From: DATAPE01 sp034667525
GTDB lineage: Bacteria; Actinomycetota; CADDZG01; WHSQ01
Assembly (NCBI GenBank): GCA_034667525.1
Contig: JAXDJO010000064.1
Coordinates: 1 to 61,662, forward strand
Direction: 5' to 3'
Length of the DNA: 61,662 nt
Made by a program: the position numbers and the translations under genes. Positions 25,135 to 34,329 of this stretch are shown here, piece after piece (position 1 is the first letter of the stretch; every line of letters begins with the position of its first letter). A model generated the notes under the pieces. It was not told the origin of the DNA and did no database searches. It saw nothing but the letters and a program-made list of their open reading frames with translations.

Positions 25135-25611
25135 CTACCTCGTGATGTGGAAGATGAAATAGCCGCCGAATAAGGCCGCTGCGAGCATGAGGGCACACCC
25201 GCTGTAGAAGAGCGAATTCGCTTTCTGGGTAATCTTCGGCTCGTTGATCGCCAGTGCCTCCATCACGGCGGGCAAGGTGCTCCACTGCAGATCTCGCTCG
25301 GACTCCGTCGCTGCAGCGGCCAGCAGCGCGGGGACGTCGGGCGCCAACTCGAAGCGACGCGTCGAAAACGAAAAGAGCGCGAGAAGGAGCGATGTGAGGA
25401 GAAGGAGCGCCACTCCCACGCCCACCCATGCCGGCCCCTGAAGCAAGATCGATCCCCGCGTCAGGACGAGCCCGGCGATGACCGCGTCGGCCGCCATCAG
25501 CACCCCCGCCTTCGTGTCCAAGGCGTCGATCCAGCGCATCTGGCCCGCGAGGGCCCGGGCCGCGGTTTCGAAGGCGAAGTCGGTCGCCGGCGGCGTGGAG
25601 GAGGTCGTCAT
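25135..25611 (-). CDS. Small membrane protein resembling Pycsar-effector-type TM domain (DUF5706-like)
   Basis: This 158-residue protein begins at ATG 25611 (MTTSSTPP); the frame is open upstream to 25767 without similarity. Two hydrophobic helices near residues 35-75 (after RWIDALDTKAGVLMAADAVIAG) and a third near the C-terminus (LFYSGCALMLAAALFGGYFIF) bracket a soluble helical part. The DxKAxxLL signature before TM1 is typical of the PycTM/DUF5706 membrane domain, known as a cyclic-nucleotide-triggered effector in anti-phage Pycsar systems. No nucleotide cyclase is adjacent, so a defence role is not supported; it may simply share the fold. Confidence 0.55.
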   Translation of the reverse strand: MTTSSTPPATDFAFETAARALAGQMRWIDALDTKAGVLMAADAVIAGLVLTRGSILLQGPAWVGVGVALLLLTSLLLALFSFSTRRFELAPDVPALLAAAATESERDLQWSTLPAVMEALAINEPKITQKANSLFYSGCALMLAAALFGGYFIFHITR

Positions 25612-25782
25612 GGACCCCAATCTAGCGACGCCCCCCGACAGAAATCCGCCTCCACACTGCCCGCATCGTGGCCCCCGACATGGACCTCGTCCCGGTCCGT
25701 CCCCACCCGCGTCGCCCATCCCTCCGGCTTCCTCTAGCATCAGGACTTCCACTGCCGCAGGAGTCAAGAGGAGAAGAGGACA

Positions 25783-27078
25783 ATGACCTCAGGAGCTGAG
25801 TTGCTCGCCCGACACCGCAACGTTCTGCCCTCGTGGGTAGCGCTCTATTACGAAGAGCCGATAGCACTCGTCCGCGGCGAAGGCCGCAGGGTGTGGGATT
25901 CAGAGGGAAAGGAATATCTGGACTTCTTCGGCGGCATTCTCACGACGATGTGCGGACATTCCGTTCCGGAGATCGTCGAGGCCGTCACACGCCAGGCCGA
26001 AAAGCTCCTGCACACATCCACTCTCTATCTGATCGAGCCGCAGATCCAGCTTGCTGAAAAGATCGCAGAACTATCCCCGATCCCGGACGCGAAGGTCTTC
26101 TTCACCACTTCGGGCACTGAAGCCAACGATCTCGCGCTACTGCTTGCAACCAGCTACCGCCGATCCAACCAGGTGTTGGCTCTGCGCAACAGCTATCACG
26201 GGCGTTCCTTCGCGGCGATGTCGATCACGGGCAACCGGTACTGGTCAGCATCCGCTCTGTCGCCTGTCCAGACAAGTTACGTACACTCTGGCTATCGTCT
26301 GCGAAGCCCTTTCGGTCACCTTCCCGATACCGAATTCATCCAGGCGTGCACCGCAGATCTCACCGATGTGATCGAGACGATGACGTCGGGCGATGTCGCG
26401 TGCATGATCGCAGAGCCGATCCAGGGGGTCGGAGGTTTCTGCACTCCACCCGATGGTTTCTTCACGCCGATGAAAGAGGTGTTGGATCGCGCCGAGATCC
26501 TCTACGTGTCGGACGAGGTTCAAACCGGGTGGGGTCGCACCGGCGGCCACTACTGGGGCATCGATGCGCACGATGTAACTCCCGACATCGTGACATTTGC
26601 CAAAGGCTTGGGAAACGGGTTGTCTATCGGAGGCGTCGTTGCCCGCGCCGACATCATGGAGTGCCTCAACGCGAACTCGATCTCTACTTTCGGAGGCAAT
26701 CCCCTTTCGACGGTGGGTGCCCTGGCCACCATCGAATACGCGCTCGAGCACGACCTGCAAGCCAACACCCTCAAGCAGGGAACGCGTCTTATGACGGCGC
26801 TTCGGGACGCGACCGCCGATTCGGAAGTCGTCGCGGAGGTGCGAGGGAAAGGGCTCATGATCGGGATCGAGCTAGTAAAGCCGGGTGGGATCACGCCGAA
26901 CCCCGCGGCCGCAGGAAGGGCGCTCGAAGAGGCGAAGACTCGGGGGCTTCTCGTCGGAAAGGGTGGGCTCTACGGCAACGTAGTGCGCATGGCCCCGCCG
27001 ATGTCCCTGACTTCCGACGAAACCGAGGAGGGTCTTGGCAAACTGATCGAATCGCTCAAGGCCGTAGAGGTTGGGTAG
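25783..27078 (+). CDS. Class III aminotransferase (alanine-glyoxylate/aspartate aminotransferase-like)
   Basis: This 431-residue PLP enzyme of the ornithine/GABA aminotransferase class has FFTTSGTEANDLAL (phosphate-binding), NSYHGRSFAAM, EPIQGVGG, YVSDEVQTGWGRTG (Asp contacting the PLP nitrogen) and TFAKGLGNGLSIGG with the Schiff-base lysine. It is most similar in pattern to alanine-glyoxylate aminotransferase 2-like enzymes of amine or beta-alanine catabolism. The amino donor is not determinable from sequence. The start is ATG 25783, after a GAGGAGAAGAGG-like binding site. It precedes the peptidase gene by about 100 bp. Confidence 0.9.
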   Translation: MTSGAELLARHRNVLPSWVALYYEEPIALVRGEGRRVWDSEGKEYLDFFGGILTTMCGHSVPEIVEAVTRQAEKLLHTSTLYLIEPQIQLAEKIAELSPIPDAKVFFTTSGTEANDLALLLATSYRRSNQVLALRNSYHGRSFAAMSITGNRYWSASALSPVQTSYVHSGYRLRSPFGHLPDTEFIQACTADLTDVIETMTSGDVACMIAEPIQGVGGFCTPPDGFFTPMKEVLDRAEILYVSDEVQTGWGRTGGHYWGIDAHDVTPDIVTFAKGLGNGLSIGGVVARADIMECLNANSISTFGGNPLSTVGALATIEYALEHDLQANTLKQGTRLMTALRDATADSEVVAEVRGKGLMIGIELVKPGGITPNPAAAGRALEEAKTRGLLVGKGGLYGNVVRMAPPMSLTSDETEEGLGKLIESLKAVEVG

Positions 27079-27176
27079 CGGGAACACTCCAGTGATCAGG
27101 GGGCCGTCTTTGGCTCGTCGAGGTGGTGTCTCAAGGAAGCCGTCGCGCATGCATCGCGGCATCAGGAACTCCTAGC

Positions 27177-28322
27177 ATGGTGCGAGCGCGCGATCTTGGG
27201 ATCGTCACCGGAACACTTCCAGTGGGTGAGCACAACGCCATAACTGATGTGCGCGGTATCACCGTGGGGCACACCACCTTGATCGAGGGTGATGGCAAGC
27301 TACAGGTGGGACGGGGGCCGGTTCGGACCGGCGTCACGATCGTCGTGCCGCATCGTGGCAGGGTGTGGGAAGAGCCGTTGTTCGCCGGATGTCACCGGCT
27401 CAACGGCAACGGTGAATTGACGGGCCTCGAGTGGATCCGCGAGTCCGGGATGTTGATATCCCCGATCGCAATCACGAACAGCCACAGCGTCGGGGTGGTT
27501 CACGATGCCCTGATCCAGAGCGAGGTTCAGCAACGGCCGGCGCAGTTGTTCTGGGGGATCCCGGTCGTGGGGGAGACATGGGACGGCGTCCTCAACGACA
27601 TCAACGGCTTCCACGTAACTCCAGAGCACGTCTTTGCAGCGTTGGAGCGAACAAAGGACGGGCCGGTCGAGGAAGGCGCCGTCGGAGGCGGCACCGGGAT
27701 GATCTGTCACGGCTTCAAAGGTGGCATAGGCACCGCGTCGCGCGTCCTGCCCCTAGCGCAAGGTGGCTTCACCGTCGGAGTCCTCGTTCAGGCGAACCAT
27801 GGACGGCGAGAGCGTTTGCGTGTCAACGGCGCTCCCGTGGGCGAGCTCATCCCGGCTTCCGAAGTGCCCGTCCCGGAGGCCCCCGAAGAGCGCATCCAGC
27901 CGGGCGGGGGCTCGATCATCGCGGTGGTGGCGACCGACGCTCCTGCTTCATCTACACAGTTGACCAGGCTCGCCCAGCGCGTCGGGCTTGGCATCGCCCG
28001 CACCGGTGGCGTGGGCGAGCACACGAGCGGGGACATCTTTCTTGCCTTCTCTACTGCTAATCGAGGGATCCCACCGGTGAGCTACGGAGCGCAAACGCCG
28101 GTCACTGTTCCGATCGACATCTTGCTCGACACGTTCATCACCTTCCTGTTCGATGCTGTGGTCGAAGCCACCGAAGAGGCGATCCTCAACGCCTTGCTTT
28201 CTGCAGAGACGATGACCGGCAGGGACGACATCGTGGCCCACTCACTTGATGGGAACCGGCTGGCGGCGATCCTGCATGACTTTGGTGCGCTCGAGCCGCA
28301 CGGCGAAGGACCGGCCGCCTAG
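27177..28322 (+). CDS. P1 family self-processing aminopeptidase (DmpA/L-aminopeptidase-D-esterase)
   Basis: This 381-residue protein is of the DmpA/BapA family, N-terminal nucleophile hydrolases that cut themselves before an internal serine and release N-terminal residues from peptides, D-amides or beta-peptides. Family motifs seen are NAITDVRGITVGHTTL, GAVGGGTGMICHGFKGGIG and the processing site Gly-Ser in QPGGGSIIAVVATDAP (around residue 250). ATG 27177 gives the usual N-terminus; the frame is open to 27123. It may act with the upstream aminotransferase in beta-amino acid or amide use, which is an inference from proximity. Confidence 0.9.
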   Translation: MVRARDLGIVTGTLPVGEHNAITDVRGITVGHTTLIEGDGKLQVGRGPVRTGVTIVVPHRGRVWEEPLFAGCHRLNGNGELTGLEWIRESGMLISPIAITNSHSVGVVHDALIQSEVQQRPAQLFWGIPVVGETWDGVLNDINGFHVTPEHVFAALERTKDGPVEEGAVGGGTGMICHGFKGGIGTASRVLPLAQGGFTVGVLVQANHGRRERLRVNGAPVGELIPASEVPVPEAPEERIQPGGGSIIAVVATDAPASSTQLTRLAQRVGLGIARTGGVGEHTSGDIFLAFSTANRGIPPVSYGAQTPVTVPIDILLDTFITFLFDAVVEATEEAILNALLSAETMTGRDDIVAHSLDGNRLAAILHDFGALEPHGEGPAA

Positions 28323-28342
28323 CCGGCAAGCGCGGGTTGGGG

Positions 28343-28362
28343 GGCGAGATAGAGGGCTCGCC
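28343..28362. terminator. Hairpin between convergent genes
   Basis: A 6-bp stem GGCGAG/CTCGCC with an 8-nt loop lies in the 48-bp gap between the converging peptidase and multicopper oxidase genes, so it could serve both strands. No long T-run is present. Confidence 0.35.
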
Positions 28363-28370
28363 GGTGGCGG

Positions 28371-29393
28371 CTAGGTCACCTCGAAGGTGCTCATCCATCC
28401 TTGGTCGGCAAACTCCGTCTGGTGAGCGTGGAACATGAAGCGTCCCGGTTCCCGATAGGTGAACTCGATCATGTGACGTTCGGCTTGAGCCATGGAGATG
28501 TTGTCCGTGAATCCGTCGGGCTTGAGAGATGTGCCCGTCCGATAAAGGTGAAAGAAATTCGCGTGCAAATGGATCGAGTTCAGCGGGTCGAACTCGGTGA
28601 TGTTGATGACGTGCGCACGTTGCAGTTCGCCCGCCTTGATCTTGATCGGCGCATTCAGGTACGCAAACGCGATCGTGTTGAGCGCGTAGACCTCGTTCTT
28701 GTTGTCGAAATTGGTGTCGAAGGCGTTCATGACCATTACCATCTCGTGGGCCTGAGGCCGCCCCTTCCTCGGATCCACGATGAAGGCTCCGTAGAGTCCC
28801 TTGGAGATATGCATCGCAAGCGGCAGTGAATGACAGTGGTAGAGGTGGGTCCCGAAAGGACCCGCTATGAAGTCGTATCCGGGCACTGACCTCTCCATAG
28901 CCGGGCACTCCGTCCATCTTGGCCGGGTGGAATCCATGAAAGTGCATCGTGTGGGGCATCTCCGTGGTATTGACCAGTTTGATCCTGATCCGATTGCCTT
29001 CCGTTGCCCTGATCGTGGGACCAGGCACTCTTCCGTTGTACGTCCCGGCTGGAAAGAAGACCCCTGCTGCGATCTCGATCTTTTTGTTGAGCACCTCGAT
29101 CTTGTACTCCCGGACCACCCAGCCGGTGGCATCCTTGGAGACTTCACCCCGATCGAAGTCGGTCAGAATGACCGAAGGATCAAAGCCGTTTCGGCGGTGG
29201 TTCACCGAGCCCATGCTCGGGACCGAGGACATTTGGCCCATCGTTTGAGTTGACTGCTGGTGGGCGTGTGTGCGGAGTCGCCGGCGACCGCAGGGCGTTC
29301 GTCGATCAGGTTTCTTCCGAGGAGCAGGGTTCCACCGATCGCTCCGGCTGCGCCGACGCCCTTCAGGAAGCCGCGGCGGTCTACGCGGGCCAT
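28371..29393 (-). pseudogene. Multicopper oxidase with two frame breaks
   Basis: The protein is recognisable only by joining three frames. A Tat signal peptide starts at ATG 29393 (DRRGFLKGVGAAGAIGGTLL); after TPTSSQL at about 29245 one base appears missing (AAA run). The middle frame then runs MGQMSSVPSMGSVNHRRNGFDP... through the type 2/3 copper motif MHFHGFHPAKMDGVPGYGE. At about 28895 one extra base shifts to the frame carrying GPFGTHLYHCH, LNSIHLHANFF and RFMFHAHQTEFADQGWM, the remaining copper ligands. All copper-binding motifs survive, so either the gene decayed very recently or the consensus has indels. Intact, it would be an exported laccase- or nitrite-reductase-like oxidase. Confidence 0.85.
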
Positions 29394-29563
29394 CGCATCT
29401 TCGCGGCGTGCCGGCCCTCGCCGGTGAAGTGATCGTCGGTCATGCTGGAAGATTCCTTTGGGTCGCAACCTTTGTAGAAGTCATAGATGGGCCGGTGATA
29501 TTAAGCACTGATCCGACCCGATCGTCCCGTGGGATGGCTGCGGCTGCGAGCTTGGCGCATGAC

Positions 29564-30988
29564 CTACGCGCTCTTGATGCTTCCCTCCTCGGACGACCTC
29601 AACAACGGCAGTCGCAGAGTGAACACAGCGCCGCCATCGGGCCGATTGCCGGCCGTCACCGAGCCGCCATGCGCCTGCGCAACGGCGGCGACGATGGCCA
29701 GGCCCAGTCCGGCCCCCCCGCTCTGACGTGCCCGGCTCGGATCCCCTCTCCAGAAGCGATCGAAGACGTGTTGCAATGCTTCGGGCGTTAGACCGGGACC
29801 TGAGTCCGCCACCGTCAGCAGCGCGCTCGAATCGTCTGCCGTCATCTCGATCGAAACTGGGCCTTCCGACGGCGTATGGACAAACGCGTTTCCGATCAGG
29901 TTTCCCACAGCTTGAAGAAGGCGGCCGGAATCACCTAGAAGGAATACCCCATCTTCGATGGATGTCTCCAAGGTCCGCCGGCGTTCTCTCGCGTGCGCAT
30001 CTTCCACGGCGTCCCGGACCAGCGAGCTGAGGTCAACTTCTTCCTCTTCCATCGGCCGCGTTTGGTCGACGTGCGCAAGAAGTAGGAGCTCCTCTACGAG
30101 AGCCCCCATCCGCGACGCTTCGTCTTCTATGCGGCGCATCGACAACTCCAGGTCTTGCGGTCTTTCGGCGGCCCCCCTTCGGAATAACTCCGCATATCCC
30201 CTGATCGAAGTCAACGGTGTGCGCAACTCGTGGGATGCGTCGGCGAGGAACCGTCGCATGCGTTCTTCGGAAGCTCGGCGTACTTCGAAGGCTTGTTCTA
30301 TGCCTGCGAGCATCGTGTTGAGAGCACGTCCCAACCGCCCAACCTCGGTTCTTGCGTCCGGCTCGTCCACCCGGCGGCTCAGGTCTCCGGCTGCGATCTG
30401 CGTGGCCGCCTGAGCCATGCGATCGAGCGGGTTCAGCTCTCTTCTTATCAACGCCCACGCGATCAGAGATATCGCAGCCAACAACGCGGCGGCGACTATC
30501 ACTTCGATCCGCAGCAATCTCCCGAGGGTGGCCTGAGCATCTGCCATTGGGATCGCGACCAGGAGGGTGCCCCCTCTCAGGGCGGTCGCGAGCACGCGGT
30601 ACTGATAGGTATTGCTCTGCTCGGAGGGCACTGTGAGCAGCGTGCCTTTCGGGGACGCGTGCAGGGAGCGCGCGATGAGAGGCGTGTATTGAGTCTCACC
30701 ACCTTCGAACCCGAAACTCACGTGTCCGAGCTCACGGCCCGAGGAATCTCTGATCTCGGCGTAGACCGCGATCGGGAGATTGCCGGGCGAGCCATCCGGG
30801 GAAGGTCCCCCGCCCTGGACACTGTCGTACAGAGCGTGAACGGCTTGAGGCTGGACGCTTCTGAGCTGCTCGTCCACACGGTCGTACAGATAGTTCTTGA
30901 GAGTTCCATACGTGAGGATCCCGGATACGAGCAAGCCCAGGGTGATAAGCGCTGCCAGGATGGCCACCAGTCGCGAGCGCAGTGTCAT
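29564..30988 (-). CDS. HAMP-containing sensor histidine kinase, orphan
   Basis: This 474-residue OmpR-partner-type kinase has TM1 near residues 7-30, an extracytoplasmic sensor of about 120 residues, TM2 near 165-190, a HAMP domain (RRELNPLDRMAQAATQIAAGDLSRRV), HisKA with phosphorylation site ASHELRTPLTSIRGY, and HATPase_c with NLIGNAFVHTP, DSGPGL and GGAGLGLAIV. The overall layout resembles MprB/CutS-like kinases. No response regulator gene is next to it on either side, which is unusual for this type. It lies upstream of, and co-directional with, the broken multicopper oxidase, so a link to copper or redox sensing is possible but unproven. Confidence 0.93.
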   Translation of the reverse strand: MTLRSRLVAILAALITLGLLVSGILTYGTLKNYLYDRVDEQLRSVQPQAVHALYDSVQGGGPSPDGSPGNLPIAVYAEIRDSSGRELGHVSFGFEGGETQYTPLIARSLHASPKGTLLTVPSEQSNTYQYRVLATALRGGTLLVAIPMADAQATLGRLLRIEVIVAAALLAAISLIAWALIRRELNPLDRMAQAATQIAAGDLSRRVDEPDARTEVGRLGRALNTMLAGIEQAFEVRRASEERMRRFLADASHELRTPLTSIRGYAELFRRGAAERPQDLELSMRRIEDEASRMGALVEELLLLAHVDQTRPMEEEEVDLSSLVRDAVEDAHARERRRTLETSIEDGVFLLGDSGRLLQAVGNLIGNAFVHTPSEGPVSIEMTADDSSALLTVADSGPGLTPEALQHVFDRFWRGDPSRARQSGGAGLGLAIVAAVAQAHGGSVTAGNRPDGGAVFTLRLPLLRSSEEGSIKSA

Positions 30989-31270
30989 AGCCCAAGTATC
31001 CGTGCGGATCCTAAGGATCTCCTGAGCGGCAGCTGAGAACAGCTCTACGCCTGTGGCCGCACGTCATCCGAGGGCGCCCCCACGGACGAACTCGTCGAGA
31101 CTTGCGCTGCGGGGCTCGCCGCACGGGCATCTGTTCACGTTTCGCCGATGGGCGCGGCGCTTGTTTTGCTACCAAAGTGCAGGGTAAGGACGGTTGTAGC
31201 GATTTCCGATCGCGGCTCTCGGGGCGCTTCCACGCTCGGAGCATTGACTGCGAGAGAGGGGCAGGAAGCT

Positions 31271-32455
31271 TTGAAAGCTGTTACTTGGCATGGAAAACGA
31301 GACGTGCGGGTCGAAGAAGTCCCCGATCCCAAGATCGAGCAGCCGAACGACGCAATCATCAGGGTCACTTCCAGCGGCATCTGCGGCTCGGACCTCCACC
31401 TCTACGAGGTGATGGGTATGTACATGGCCGAGGGCGACATCCTGGGGCATGAGCCGATGGGGATCGTCGAGGAGATCGGTCCTGACGTGCGCGATCTTGC
31501 GGTTGGCGATCGTGTAGTGATCCCCTTCAACATCTCGTGCGGACACTGCTACATGTGCGGTCAGGGTCTCTACTCGCAATGCGAGACGACTCAGGTGAAG
31601 GAGCATGAAAAAGGCGCCGCCCTCTTTGGATACACCAAGCTGTACGGATCCGTCCCCGGGGGACAAGCTGAGTACTTACGGGTTCCTCAAGCGCAGTTCG
31701 GCCCCATCAAGGTTCCCGAAGGACCCCCGGACGATCGCTTCGTCTATCTCTCGGATGTGCTTCCCACCGCATGGCAGGCGGTGGCCTACGCAGACGTGCC
31801 AAAGGGAGGAAGCCTTGCGGTGTTTGGCTTGGGGCCAATCGGCCAGATGTGTGTGAGGGTCGCTCGTCATCAGGGCATCGAAACCATCATCGGCGTCGAC
31901 ATCGTTCCCGAACGTCTTGCGATGGCCTCGCGCTACGGTGCCAGCGTGCTAAACGCGGAAGAGCACAAGGATGTCTCTGATGTCATCCGCGACGTGACTG
32001 AAGGACGGGGACCTGACGGTGTCATCGATGCGGTCGGTCTCGAGGCGCATGGTTCCCCTGCGGCCGCGATCGCCCAAGGACTGGTTGGCCTTCTCCCCGA
32101 CAAGCTTGCCGAAAAGCTGAATGAAAGGGCAGGAGTGGATCGCCTGGACGCTCTTCTTACCGCGTTCGACACGGTGCGAAGGGGCGGAACGGTATCGATA
32201 AGCGGGGTCTATGGCGGCGCGGTCGACCCCATGCCGATGATGCAGCTGTTCGATAAGCAGGTCCAGATAAGGATGGGCCAAGCCAACGTAAAGCGTTGGG
32301 TCGACGACATCATCCCGCTGTTGTTGGACGAGTCCGATCCGCTGGGAACCGAGGACTTCGCCACTCACCACCTCCCGCTGCAGGACGCCCCCCGCGCCTA
32401 CGAGAGCTTCCAACAGAAGAAAAACGAGGCGATCAAGGTCGTGCTGAAGCCTTGA
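31271..32455 (+). CDS. Zinc-dependent alcohol dehydrogenase (formaldehyde dehydrogenase-like)
   Basis: This 394-residue medium-chain dehydrogenase has catalytic-zinc ligands in GICGSDLHLYE and LGHEPMG, four structural-zinc cysteines in ISCGHCYMCGQGLYSQC, and a Rossmann motif in AVFGLGPIGQMCVRVA. The long insert after the Rossmann domain and the FGY.KLYGSVPGGQAEYLRVP segment resemble glutathione-independent formaldehyde dehydrogenase-like proteins. TTG 31271 was chosen: AGGAA lies 4 nt upstream and the protein then begins with the typical LKAVTWHGKRDVRVEEVP. The open frame to 31148 has no similarity. It runs together with the next two oxidoreductases. Confidence 0.9.
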   Translation: MKAVTWHGKRDVRVEEVPDPKIEQPNDAIIRVTSSGICGSDLHLYEVMGMYMAEGDILGHEPMGIVEEIGPDVRDLAVGDRVVIPFNISCGHCYMCGQGLYSQCETTQVKEHEKGAALFGYTKLYGSVPGGQAEYLRVPQAQFGPIKVPEGPPDDRFVYLSDVLPTAWQAVAYADVPKGGSLAVFGLGPIGQMCVRVARHQGIETIIGVDIVPERLAMASRYGASVLNAEEHKDVSDVIRDVTEGRGPDGVIDAVGLEAHGSPAAAIAQGLVGLLPDKLAEKLNERAGVDRLDALLTAFDTVRRGGTVSISGVYGGAVDPMPMMQLFDKQVQIRMGQANVKRWVDDIIPLLLDESDPLGTEDFATHHLPLQDAPRAYESFQQKKNEAIKVVLKP

Positions 32456-32486
32456 GTGTGCAGAAAGCCGCGGATAGAGGAACGCA

Positions 32487-33440
32487 ATGACCAGTTACGG
32501 CTACACGTTGTTCTCAGAGATGAATCCGGCCCGCGACCTGCTCGAGCAGGGTCAGCTTGCGGAGCGGGCTGAGTTCGATTTCTTGGTTGTGTCTGATCAC
32601 TTTCACCCGTGGATCAAGGAGCACTCCGACAGCCCGTTCGCCTGGAGTGTTCTCGGCGGAGTGGCCGCAACCACTGAGACCATCGGGCTCGGGACTCTGG
32701 TCACGTGTCCCTTCCTCCGGTATCACCCAGCGATCATCGCCCAGGCAGCGGCGACAATCCAGGCGATGAGCCAAGGACGCTTCACGCTCGCGCTCGGTGC
32801 CGGAGAACGTCTGAACGAACATGTTGTCGGCCGAGGGTGGCCCCCGGTTGACGTCCGGCACGAGATGTTGCGCGAGGCCATCGAAGCCATCAAAGAGCTG
32901 TGGAAGGGTGAGTACGTTACCTATCGCGGCACGCACATAACGATCGAGGACGCCCGCATCTACTCGATGCCCACCGCGGCCCCCGACATCCTTGTTGCAT
33001 CCAGCGGGCCGCAGTCTGCCACTCTGGCCGCTGCGCTTGCGGATGGCATCGTGGCGGTCGAGGCCGATCACGATCTCATTGTGAACTTTGAAAAGGAGGG
33101 AGGCGGGGGCAAGAGGCGGCTGGGTCAGGTAGCGCTCTCGTGGGACAGAGATGACTCGGTGGCGCGCCAGAATGCTATGCGCTTCAAGTTCGGCGTCGCA
33201 GGCTGGAAGGTGATGTCCGAGCTGCCCAACCCGGTTAACTTCGACAGCGCCGTGGAGACGGTGCGCGAAGAAGATGTTCTGAAGACCGTATCGGCAGGAG
33301 CAGATCCAGGGAGCCACATCGCCGCGATCCGAAAGTTCATCGATGCAGGATTCGACGAGATCGCGGTCGTGCAAGTGGGCGATGACCATCCAGGTTTCCT
33401 CGACGTGTGGCAGAAGGAGATACGGCCGGAGCTTCCATAG
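32487..33440 (+). CDS. TIGR03557-like F420-dependent LLM-class oxidoreductase
   Basis: This 317-residue luciferase-like protein has the TIM-barrel pattern of the F420-dependent glucose-6-phosphate dehydrogenase-related subfamily: YGYTLFSEMNPARDLLEQGQLAE, FDFLVVSDHFHPW, GLGTLVTCPFLRYHPAIIAQAAAT and RFTLALGAGERLNEH. The cofactor is inferred to be F420; the substrate is unknown. It lies 31 bp after the alcohol dehydrogenase and before the aldo/keto reductase, suggesting a small redox operon. No F420 biosynthesis gene is in the window. Confidence 0.88.
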   Translation: MTSYGYTLFSEMNPARDLLEQGQLAERAEFDFLVVSDHFHPWIKEHSDSPFAWSVLGGVAATTETIGLGTLVTCPFLRYHPAIIAQAAATIQAMSQGRFTLALGAGERLNEHVVGRGWPPVDVRHEMLREAIEAIKELWKGEYVTYRGTHITIEDARIYSMPTAAPDILVASSGPQSATLAAALADGIVAVEADHDLIVNFEKEGGGGKRRLGQVALSWDRDDSVARQNAMRFKFGVAGWKVMSELPNPVNFDSAVETVREEDVLKTVSAGADPGSHIAAIRKFIDAGFDEIAVVQVGDDHPGFLDVWQKEIRPELP

Positions 33441-33512
33441 AAGACGCTGCGTCTAGAGATGGCTCTTTGAAGTGGCGAGGCCCCCGGCAGCCGAGCTGAA
33501 GGTCTAGGAAAG

Positions 33513-34304
33513 GTGTCAATGCAAACCCGCCCTTTGGGAAAAGACGGACCCGAGGTTCCTGTGATTGGACTAGGAACCTGGCAGACCTTTGACGTGGGTT
33601 CCGAAGGGATTCCTCGTGCCGAGGAAGTCATTGCGGCGACGTTCGAAAACGGGACCCGGCTCTTCGACTCTTCGCCGATGTACGGCAGGGCAGAACACGT
33701 TCTCGGACGGGCCCTCGGCCCCCGAAGGAGAGACGTTCTCGTAGCTACCAAGATCTGGGCCGTCTCACCCGACGAAGGCAAAGCTCAATTCGCGGCGCAG
33801 CTCGATTTCTTCGGCGGCCTGATCGACGTGGAACAGGTTCACAACCTGGTCGCGTGGCAGTCTCATCTGGATTGGATGGAGAACGAGCGCGACCAGGGCC
33901 GGATCAGATGGCTCGGCGCCACTCACTACAGCCCATCCGCCTTCGATGAGCTCGAGAAGGTGATGCGCAGCGAACGTTTGGATTGCATCCAGATCCCTTA
34001 CAACCCGCACGAACGTGACGTGGAGAAGCGCATCCTTCCGCTAGCAAAGGACCTTGGGCTCGGTGTCATAGTGATGAGACCTCTCGGAGCCGGTGCTCTC
34101 ATGCGCAAGAGCCCCGACTTGAAAGGGCTCGGGGTGCGTTCCTGGTCCGAGGCGCTCTTGAAATGGTGTCTCTTCGATCCTCGTGTCACCGTTGTCATAC
34201 CCGCCACATCTGATCCGGGACATGCGACGTCGAATGCTGCAGTTGGTGGGCAACCTCCATTGAATGCCGACCAGCGGGAGCGTGTCACGAAACTGGCTAC
34301 CTGA
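33513..34304 (+). CDS. Aldo/keto reductase
   Basis: This 263-residue NADPH-dependent aldo/keto reductase has the catalytic tetrad visible as Asp and Tyr in RLFDSSPMYG, Lys in LVATKIWA and His in QVHNLVAWQ. Near the C-terminus VTVVIPATSDPGHATSN binds the cofactor phosphate. It is somewhat shorter than the usual 280-330 residues. The start is ATG 33513 (MSMQTRPLGKDGP), with AGGAAAGG just upstream. It is third in the oxidoreductase run. Confidence 0.88.
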   Translation: MSMQTRPLGKDGPEVPVIGLGTWQTFDVGSEGIPRAEEVIAATFENGTRLFDSSPMYGRAEHVLGRALGPRRRDVLVATKIWAVSPDEGKAQFAAQLDFFGGLIDVEQVHNLVAWQSHLDWMENERDQGRIRWLGATHYSPSAFDELEKVMRSERLDCIQIPYNPHERDVEKRILPLAKDLGLGVIVMRPLGAGALMRKSPDLKGLGVRSWSEALLKWCLFDPRVTVVIPATSDPGHATSNAAVGGQPPLNADQRERVTKLAT

Positions 34305-34329
34305 CTCAATCTCTGTACGCTTCCGGGTG

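Noticed and set aside
25135..25611. Pycsar anti-phage system
   Set aside because: No nucleotide cyclase or other defence gene is adjacent; only the membrane domain resemblance remains.
28880..28910. Programmed frameshift in the multicopper oxidase
   Set aside because: No slippery heptamer or downstream structure is evident, and a second unrelated break occurs near the 5' end.
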